Below the pieces are notes generated by a model, which saw only the letters and a list, made by a program, of their open reading frames with translations, had not been told where the DNA came from and made no database searches. This document shows, in pieces, positions 31,672 to 37,712 of a stretch of 37,712 bases of DNA. Within the stretch, counting starts at the first letter, position 1. The number at the start of each line of letters is the position of its first letter. This DNA comes from Cytophagia bacterium (GTDB lineage Bacteria; Bacteroidota; Bacteroidia; Cytophagales; Spirosomataceae), in assembly GCA_004293645.1 (NCBI GenBank), contig REAB01000066.1, positions 1-37,712 of the forward strand, given 5' to 3'. The position numbers and the translations under genes were made by a program.

Positions 31672-34600
31672 TTAGGCTTCTTCTTCGGCGAGCCACTTTT
31701 CTTGCGCTATTTGTTCGGGGTTTTCTTTGTGTTCGCGTGACATATACGAGTAGATGGCGGGAATGATGTAGAGCGTCAAAACGGTAGAAAACAGCAATCC
31801 GCCTACCACCGCAATACCCATCGAAACGCGGCTTTCGGAGCCGTTGCCCAACGCCAACGCAATGGGCAAAACACCCAAAATAGCGCACAAGCTGGTCATA
31901 ACAATGGGCCGAAAACGGGCGGCGGCGGCTTGCTTGACCGCTTCCAATTTGGCAATACCCGTTTCTTTGCGTTGGTTGGCAAATTCTACAATCAAAATGC
32001 CGTTTTTGGTTACCAATCCAACCAGCGTAATGATGCCAATCTGACTAAAAACGTTGAGCGTTTGGCTAAAATCCCAAAGCGACAGTAACGCCCCGCACAA
32101 AGCCAACGGCACCGTGAGCAAGATAATAACAGGGTCAATGAAACTCTCGAACTGGGCGGCCAAAATCAAATAAATAAGCATCAGCGCCAAGCCAAAAGCA
32201 AATAACAAGCTCGACGAGCTTTCGCGCATCTCGCGCGAGGGGCCATCTAAGGCGGTGGTGTAGGTATCGTCGAGGGTTTCTTTGGCAATGCGCTCCATCT
32301 CGGTTACGCCCTGGCCCAACGTAATGCCCTTGGCCAAGCCCGCTTGCACCGTAGCCGAAGCCGAGCGGTTGAAACGAATCAACTGCGGGGGCGAACTCTG
32401 CTCGGTGAGCTTTACAAAACTATCAAGTTGTATCAATTCGCCACGGTTGTTTTTGACGAACAACGACTTCAAGTCCACGATGTCGTTGCGGTCGCTGCGC
32501 TCAATTTGCCCAATGACTTGGTACTGCTTTCCGTTCATCAAAAAATAGCCAAATCGCCGCCCGCTGAGGCCCAATTGAAGCGTTTGGGCAATGTCTTGAA
32601 TCGAAACGCCCAAATTTTGCGCCCGAGCGCGGTCTATTTCTAAACGAATTTCGGGTTTGGTAAACTTCAAATTGACATCGCTGGCCTGAAATACAGGGCT
32701 TTCTGACACTTTTTTCATCATTTCGGGCACAATTTTTTTGAGCTTTTCGTAGCTACTGGCCTGAATCACAAATTGAACGGGCAGCGACGAGCCGCGTTGC
32801 CCCGTCTGAATGGTCTGGTCTTGGCTCACAAAAATGCGCCCACCTGCCACTTTTTTCATTTTAGCTTGGAGACTTTCGGCAATTTGCATCTGCGAACGGT
32901 CGCGCAGATCGCGTTCGGTCAGGGCTATTCTAACAAAACCCAAATTGGTAGAACTCGACCCAAATCCAGGCGAGGTAATGGTCATAACCGACTCTGCTTC
33001 GCCCGGTTTTAGCTCTCCTTTTACAATTTCTGCCAATTTTATCACAAACTGGTCGGTAAAATCAAACGTAGAACCTTCGGGTAGCGTGGCTTGTATGCGC
33101 ATTTGTTTGCGGTCTTCCATAGGAGCTAACTCAGACGGAATGGCCTCAAATTTAAACAAAGCGTAAATGATGCCAATAAACCCAACCATAAGCACCCACG
33201 CCAACCAACGCACCTGCATAAAACCTTCAAGAGAGGATTCGTAAGCAGCATTGAGCCACTTAAAAAACGGTTCGGTTACCCGATAAAACCACGGCTGTTG
33301 GTGGCGGGCTTTCAATAATTTAGAACTCAACATGGGCGTAAGCGACAACGACACAAACGCCGAAATAATAACCGACCCAGCCACCACAATTCCAAACTCC
33401 CGAAACAGCCGCCCCGTGAGCCCTTGCAGAAAAATAACGGGCAAAAAAACCGCCGCCAGCGTAACAGTGGTAGAAATAATGGCAAAATAAATTTCTTTGG
33501 AACCACTCATGGCCGCTTGCCAAGGCGTTTGGCCTTCTTCAATTTTGGTGTAAATGTTTTCTAATACCACAATGGCATCGTCCACCACCAAGCCAATAGA
33601 AAGCACAATGCCGAGCAGCGTGAGTACATTGATAGAAAACCCGCAAATGTACATGATGAAAAATGCCCCAATCAACGACACTGGAATGGCCGTGAGCGGA
33701 ATAAACGTGCTGCGCCAGTCGCGCAAAAACAAGAAGATAATCAAAGCCACCAGCCCAAAAGCAATAAAAACGGTTTCTTCCACTTCTTTGATAGACCGCC
33801 GCACCAAGCGCGTGTAGTCGGAGTTGATAACGAGTTTTAAGTCGGCGGGGAGTTCTTTTTCAATTTGGGCTACGCGCTTATATACTTCGTCGGCAATGGC
33901 AATTTGGTTGGCCCCAGGTTGCGGCACAATGGCCAAACCCACGCCTGGTTCGCCGTCGCGGCGCATGAGCGTGCGCTCGTTTTCGGGGGCCAATTCGACT
34001 TTGCCAATGTCCTGAAACTTCACCACGCGGTCGGCTTCTTCTTTGACAATGAGGTTGCTAAAATCTTCGACGGTTTGCATGCGGCCCAAGGTGCGCACGG
34101 TCAGCTCGGTAGCTTTTCCTTCAATGCTGCCCGACGGCAACTCCACGTTTTGACGACCGAGCGCCGTCAGCACGTCGGAAGCCGTAAGGCGGTAAGAAGC
34201 CAACTTGACGGGGTCAATCCACAGCCGCATGGCGTATTTTTTTTCGCCCCAAATCTGAATCGAACTCACCCCCGCAATGGTCTGAATTCGTTCTTTTACT
34301 TGGCGGTCGGCAATGTCATTTATTTCTAAAAGGCTGCGCTTGGTGCTGCGCAAATTCAAAAACATGATGGGCTGCGAGTCGGCATCGGCTTTCATTACAA
34401 TCGGCGGGTCCACGTCGTTGGGAAGCTGCCCCAATGAGCGCGACACGCGGTCGCGCACGTCGTTGGCGGCAGTTTCTAAGTCCACGCTTAAATCAAACTC
34501 TACTGTGATGCTGCTGCGCCCGTCGCGGCTGGTCGAAGACAAAGTGCGGATGCCCGATATGCCATTGATAGATTCTTCGAGCGGCTCGGTAATTTGCGAC

Positions 34601-34782
34601 TCAATGATTTCGGCGTTGGCTCCCGTATAAACCGTGGACACGTTGATAACGGGCGGCTCCACGCTCGGATACTCCCGAACGCCCAAATACGAAAAGCCGA
34701 TTGCCCCAAAAATGACAATCAGCAGCGACATCACGATGGCCAGCACGGGCCGCTGAATACTGGTAGTTGATAAAGATGCCAT
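31672..34782 (-). CDS. RND efflux transporter permease (HAE1 / AcrB-like)
   Basis: The 1036-residue inner-membrane pump has the RND plan: TM1 then a large periplasmic loop, TM2-7, a second loop and TM8-12. Hallmarks are RPVLAIVMSLLIVIFGAIGF at the start, the proton-relay pair in GLVVDDAIVVLENI (TM4, about residue 400), GFGSSSTNLGFVRI and VKNGILIVEFANQR near the end. It exports drugs, dyes or lipophilic compounds with proton uptake. It follows the adaptor gene by ten bases; no outer-membrane channel gene follows, and a terminator stands after it. Confidence 0.95.
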   Translation of the reverse strand: MASLSTTSIQRPVLAIVMSLLIVIFGAIGFSYLGVREYPSVEPPVINVSTVYTGANAEIIESQITEPLEESINGISGIRTLSSTSRDGRSSITVEFDLSVDLETAANDVRDRVSRSLGQLPNDVDPPIVMKADADSQPIMFLNLRSTKRSLLEINDIADRQVKERIQTIAGVSSIQIWGEKKYAMRLWIDPVKLASYRLTASDVLTALGRQNVELPSGSIEGKATELTVRTLGRMQTVEDFSNLIVKEEADRVVKFQDIGKVELAPENERTLMRRDGEPGVGLAIVPQPGANQIAIADEVYKRVAQIEKELPADLKLVINSDYTRLVRRSIKEVEETVFIAFGLVALIIFLFLRDWRSTFIPLTAIPVSLIGAFFIMYICGFSINVLTLLGIVLSIGLVVDDAIVVLENIYTKIEEGQTPWQAAMSGSKEIYFAIISTTVTLAAVFLPVIFLQGLTGRLFREFGIVVAGSVIISAFVSLSLTPMLSSKLLKARHQQPWFYRVTEPFFKWLNAAYESSLEGFMQVRWLAWVLMVGFIGIIYALFKFEAIPSELAPMEDRKQMRIQATLPEGSTFDFTDQFVIKLAEIVKGELKPGEAESVMTITSPGFGSSSTNLGFVRIALTERDLRDRSQMQIAESLQAKMKKVAGGRIFVSQDQTIQTGQRGSSLPVQFVIQASSYEKLKKIVPEMMKKVSESPVFQASDVNLKFTKPEIRLEIDRARAQNLGVSIQDIAQTLQLGLSGRRFGYFLMNGKQYQVIGQIERSDRNDIVDLKSLFVKNNRGELIQLDSFVKLTEQSSPPQLIRFNRSASATVQAGLAKGITLGQGVTEMERIAKETLDDTYTTALDGPSREMRESSSSLLFAFGLALMLIYLILAAQFESFIDPVIILLTVPLALCGALLSLWDFSQTLNVFSQIGIITLVGLVTKNGILIVEFANQRKETGIAKLEAVKQAAAARFRPIVMTSLCAILGVLPIALALGNGSESRVSMGIAVVGGLLFSTVLTLYIIPAIYSYMSREHKENPEQIAQEKWLAEEEA

Positions 34783-34792
34783 TGTTTTTTTG

Positions 34793-35920
34793 TTAATTTC
34801 TAATGTCTATTTCGCCGCCTGGTTTTACTTGCATTACGCCCGACGTAATGAGAGTATCGCCAGTGTTTAGTCCTTTTATTATTTCAATAGTACGGTCTAA
34901 GCGGGTGCCAATTTCTACTTTGACGGGTTCAGATTTGTGGTTTCGTACCACAAATACCTTATGGCCTTGCGCGTCGGGTACAACGGCTTCGGTGGGTACT
35001 ACGATGGCCCCTTTTTTGGAACTCAACACCACTTCCACTTTGGCAAACGACCCTGGAATGAGCGAGCCGTCCATGTTTGGGCTGGTGGCACGCAGCGTCA
35101 GGGTGCGGGTGTTGGGGTCTATTTTTGACTCAACAGCATAAACCGTGCCCGTGTGTTGCTGCTCGCCGCCTTCGACCGTAAAAACTACTTTTGCCCCTTT
35201 GCGCACCATGCTGGCGTATTTGGCGGGAATTGAGAAGTCTATTTTGGCGGGTATTTGGCTCGTCAAAACGGTAATGCGCGTGGCGGGCGATATGTAGCTG
35301 CCGTTGCTGATGTAGCGCAACCCCGTGCGACCGTTGAAAGGTGCTCTGATGACCGTTTTGGCAATTTGGGCTTTCAAGTTTTCGATGTCGGCTTTTATGG
35401 AGTTGAGGTTGGTAATACTCACGTCGTAGTCGCGCTGGCTGATGGCTTCTTTTTCGAGGAGCTTTTTTTGCCGCTCTTCGTTTACTTCGGCCAATTTTTT
35501 CTGGTAGCCCATTTTTTGGATTTGTGCCTGCAACTCGTCATCGTTGAGGCGCACCAAAATTTGCCCCTTAGATGCAAAATCGCCCTCCTTAAAATTGATG
35601 GCCGTAGCCCGTCCTGCTATTTCTGACCTAATTTCCACTTCTTCGTTCGGAATAATTGTACCCGTAGATAAAATTTTGTCTTCCAAATCTTGGTCTTTCA
35701 CCACCATTATTTCTACGGGAGCAGGCCCGCCCTTGCCGCCGCCGCCCGCTGGTTTGGTACTGCCGCCTTTGGGGTCGGTTTGGGCCGCACTTTTACTGCC
35801 TTCGGTTTTGGTTTTTTCTTCTTTGGCAAACAGCAACGGTTTCAGACGTGGATAAAAAGCCAGGGCTGTAATGAGCAAAATAACGATGATGGTTAGGAGT
35901 GTTTTGGTAGCCTTGTTCAT
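34793..35920 (-). CDS. RND efflux periplasmic adaptor (membrane fusion protein)
   Basis: From the ATG at 35920 the protein has 375 residues: an N-terminal membrane anchor (LLTIIVILLITALAFYP), a flexible Gly/Lys/Pro-rich linker (TKPAGGGGKGGPAP), the lipoyl half-motif (IRSEIAGRATAINFKEGDFASKGQ), a short alpha-hairpin (about 130-175), then the second lipoyl half (KTVIRAPFNGRTGLRYISNG) and beta-barrel domain. It links the permease to an outer-membrane channel. An earlier in-frame ATG at 35968 would add a second hydrophobic stretch and is less likely. It is the first gene of the two-gene operon. Confidence 0.93.
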   Translation of the reverse strand: MNKATKTLLTIIVILLITALAFYPRLKPLLFAKEEKTKTEGSKSAAQTDPKGGSTKPAGGGGKGGPAPVEIMVVKDQDLEDKILSTGTIIPNEEVEIRSEIAGRATAINFKEGDFASKGQILVRLNDDELQAQIQKMGYQKKLAEVNEERQKKLLEKEAISQRDYDVSITNLNSIKADIENLKAQIAKTVIRAPFNGRTGLRYISNGSYISPATRITVLTSQIPAKIDFSIPAKYASMVRKGAKVVFTVEGGEQQHTGTVYAVESKIDPNTRTLTLRATSPNMDGSLIPGSFAKVEVVLSSKKGAIVVPTEAVVPDAQGHKVFVVRNHKSEPVKVEIGTRLDRTIEIIKGLNTGDTLITSGVMQVKPGGEIDIRN

Positions 35921-36024
35921 ATAAATTAGGAATATTACAATACAAATGTCGTATAGATAAACAAACAAAAGCGCGAATTGATTTGCCGAACGACCAATTT
36001 AAAGTTTGTGTCGGCCAACTCAAC

Positions 36025-36056
36025 AAAAAAAGCGACGCTTGGAAGCATCGCTTTTT
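36025..36056. terminator. Rho-independent terminator (A/T tracts on both sides)
   Basis: A stem GCGACGCTT against AAGCATCGC (one G-T pair) with a GG loop is flanked by seven A and five T. It lies 43 bp after the stop of the secreted protein gene on the minus strand, between it and the efflux operon. Confidence 0.75.
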
Positions 36057-36098
36057 GGGTTGGCTGCGTTGTGGCAGGCCAATGGTGCGTTTCCAGGG

Positions 36099-36743
36099 CT
36101 ATTTACAGGCTTTTTTCATGCCTTCTACCGAGTCTAAGCCCCAGTTTGGTGCAATGACACTGGCAGGTTTGAAGTCGGCAAACTTTTGGGCAGCTACCTG
36201 AATTTCGGGGCAGGCTTTGTCGGCGCCACCACCAAACTGCGCGGGTGTATTGAAAACCATCATGGCTTTTAAGGCGTAAGCGCGGGGGTTTTGGGCATTT
36301 ATGCCTTTGGCACGGGCTATGGCGTTTTCAAAGGAAGCCCCGTATTTGGTCCAGCGGGCGGGGCCATCTACCGAAATGCGCATCATGGCTACTTGGGCTT
36401 TTAGTACTTCTGTTTCGTCGGGGGTTGGTACGTTTTGTTTTTCCAATTTGGCAATAAACGCATCGGCTTTGTCGAGGTACTGGTCAATGTTGGTGGCTTC
36501 TTTTTGGCGCATGGCCATCAGCGTGTAAGTAAGCGCGGCGTAGTAATTGGGCAGCCATTCGGTGGTTTCGGAGCTACCAATTCTTTCAAATTTGTTGGCT
36601 ACGTCTTGCAGGGCTGTTAGGTCTTTGGCCGCGCCCATTTCGGCGAGGGTTGCGCCCATTGCTTGCACAAAACGCTCGTTTTCGGTGGCATTGGCAAAGT
36701 TTACAGTTACCAAAAAAGCGATGGTCAGAATTACATTTTTCAT
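36099..36743 (-). CDS. Small secreted helical (TPR-like) protein
   Basis: The 214-residue protein has a signal peptide (about 1-19, MKNVILTIAFLVTVNFANA) and then an all-helical body with repeated amphipathic helices (YYAALTYTLMAMRQ, YLDKADAFIAKLEKQ, FENAIARAKGINAQNPRAYALKAMM), suggesting one or two TPR-like hairpins. The conserved end FGGGADKACPEIQVAAQKF has one cysteine, and the last residues carry another. Similar proteins occur in Bacteroidota without known function. It is a single gene with its own terminator and a TACTTTTG box upstream. Confidence 0.85.
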   Translation of the reverse strand: MKNVILTIAFLVTVNFANATENERFVQAMGATLAEMGAAKDLTALQDVANKFERIGSSETTEWLPNYYAALTYTLMAMRQKEATNIDQYLDKADAFIAKLEKQNVPTPDETEVLKAQVAMMRISVDGPARWTKYGASFENAIARAKGINAQNPRAYALKAMMVFNTPAQFGGGADKACPEIQVAAQKFADFKPASVIAPNWGLDSVEGMKKACK

Positions 36744-36807
36744 GGTTGGGTGCGTATCGTCGCCACGTTGGGTTTGGTGATTGATAAAATGAACTACTTT
36801 GATGGCT

Positions 36808-36815
36808 CAAAAGTA
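36808..36815 (-). promoter_or_regulatory. Probable -7 box of the secreted protein gene
   Basis: The minus strand reads TACTTTTG, matching TAnnTTTG, about 65 bp before the start at 36743. The nearest TTG upstream is 13 bp away, shorter than usual. Confidence 0.4.
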
Positions 36816-36961
36816 GCGCAGCCCCGCCCAACGAAGAATCTATTGCTGACCGAACAACGGTTTTGATAGATGAAGCGTAGATTTTTGTGTTTTGACTTTT
36901 TTGAGAAATATTTTTATATTAAATTAATATATATATTTTTGTAAAAAAACTTATTAACACC

Positions 36962-37712
36962 ATGAAAGCATTACTCATTGCCGCCCTTTTTTGCTTCCTA
37001 AACGTGTCGGCTTTTGCGCAGGCGCGGGTCATTCCCTTTTCTGATACCACCAAGCTGGGAATTGAGTTGGCTAAATTGAAAAAACAGTACCGAGAACCAG
37101 GTAGAAAAGACTGGGAAAAGAACATTGAACAGCAACATTTTTACCAATGGAAACATTTTAAAGAAAAAGTAGGGCGATACTTTGTACGAAACAAAGCGGG
37201 GTTTGAGGTATCTTACCAAACATACGTCAATAAAGATGGCAAGATAGATTATTTATTATACCAAATAAAAAGCCCAATTTCGGATTCGTTGCACGCTATT
37301 TTCAAAGAAAAACTTCAGCAATATGCCGATAGTTATACCGATAGCCTTAAGATGGCTTCTGTATTGTCTGGTTACGACCGAGTTGGCATTATCTTGAAAG
37401 AACGGAAGCCAACCAAAGGCCACACGCTGGTTACGGTAGAGGAAGCCCAAGCAACCACGCAGCCTGATACCGTTAAAATATTGAATTTGAGCGGATTAGG
37501 ACTCGAAGAGGTGCCCGCCGAAATATATCGTTTTGCCAATTTGGAAGAACTATTTTTGGGAGGAAACGAGATAAAAACAATCAACATTGACTTGAAGCGG
37601 CTGCCCAAACTCCAAATGCTTTACTTGGGAAACAATGGCCTCACCGACGGTAGTTTGAGCTTAATACCCAACAAAACATTGCAGATTTTAAACTTGCAGG
37701 ACAATGCATTTA
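36962..37712 (+). CDS. Secreted leucine-rich-repeat protein, cut by the window end
   Basis: The frame is open from the ATG at 36962 to the last base, giving about 250 residues without stop. A signal peptide (MKALLIAALFCFLNVSAFAQ) is followed by a charged domain of about 130 residues with no recognised family, and then leucine-rich repeats: ILNLSGLGLEEVPAEIYRFA, LEELFLGGNEIKTINID, LQMLYLGNNGLTDGSL, LQILNLQDNAF. The repeats probably continue beyond the window. The role is likely binding at the cell surface or in the periplasm. It is divergent from the small secreted protein gene; an AT-rich leader with TATTTTTG (36934-36941) precedes it. Confidence 0.88.
   Translation, partial: MKALLIAALFCFLNVSAFAQARVIPFSDTTKLGIELAKLKKQYREPGRKDWEKNIEQQHFYQWKHFKEKVGRYFVRNKAGFEVSYQTYVNKDGKIDYLLYQIKSPISDSLHAIFKEKLQQYADSYTDSLKMASVLSGYDRVGIILKERKPTKGHTLVTVEEAQATTQPDTVKILNLSGLGLEEVPAEIYRFANLEELFLGGNEIKTINIDLKRLPKLQMLYLGNNGLTDGSLSLIPNKTLQILNLQDNAF

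Overview
The window looks like a chromosomal segment of a Bacteroidota bacterium, most likely order Cytophagales (Runella/Spirosoma-like). This is inferred from four things: a type IX secretion sorting domain on a CotH-like protein, promoter elements of the Bacteroidota -33/-7 type (TTG about 17 nt before TAnnTTTG) in front of several genes, the absence of obvious Shine-Dalgarno sites, and the gene families present. No rRNA, tRNA or CRISPR array was seen.

Region 1 (1-5111, all minus strand) is an AT-rich accessory island. It holds three Uma2-family nuclease-like genes, a tight four-gene run of two tandem PD-(D/E)xK-like proteins followed by two retropepsin-like aspartic proteases, a truncated DUF5678-like gene, the 5' part of a possible transposase gene cut by the window edge, and a pseudogene mosaic (about 1208-1687). 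The mosaic is stitched from fragments of the neighbouring nuclease-like, retropepsin, Uma2 and gmhA genes.

Region 2 (5152-9260, minus) is an envelope polysaccharide operon: a multi-SLBB export protein, a Wzz-type chain-length protein and GmhA (sedoheptulose-7-phosphate isomerase).

Region 3 (9261-19825) carries mostly single housekeeping or metabolic genes: an ECF sigma factor with an overlapping 82-aa partner, a PlsC acyltransferase, an MDR reductase, a fructosamine-kinase-like protein, AnmK, a secreted CotH protein, LipB, a Dabb-domain protein with an MFS transporter, and a TspO-like membrane protein. A 64-bp-period palindromic array lies between lipB and the Dabb gene.

Region 4 (19960-28784, minus) is an L-rhamnose catabolic cluster: an aldolase/dehydrogenase fusion (RhaD type), a Pseudomonas-type L-rhamnose isomerase and an FGGY kinase, followed by a 7TMR-DISM-type sensor kinase. 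A REP-associated tyrosine transposase (RAYT), with palindromic repeat arrays on both sides, sits between the aldolase and isomerase genes. The stems of these arrays and of the lipB array differ by paired (compensatory) changes, so the arrays look like one structured repeat family. A further, unrelated palindrome lies in frame inside the ATPase domain of the sensor kinase.

Region 5 (28884-37712) holds a sterol-desaturase-like membrane enzyme, an AT-rich DUF234-type ATPase whose promoter lies inside four copies of a 10-bp operator-like sequence with an exact 52-bp period, an RND efflux pump (adaptor plus permease, no outer-membrane channel gene seen), a small secreted protein, and the start of a leucine-rich-repeat protein cut by the window end.
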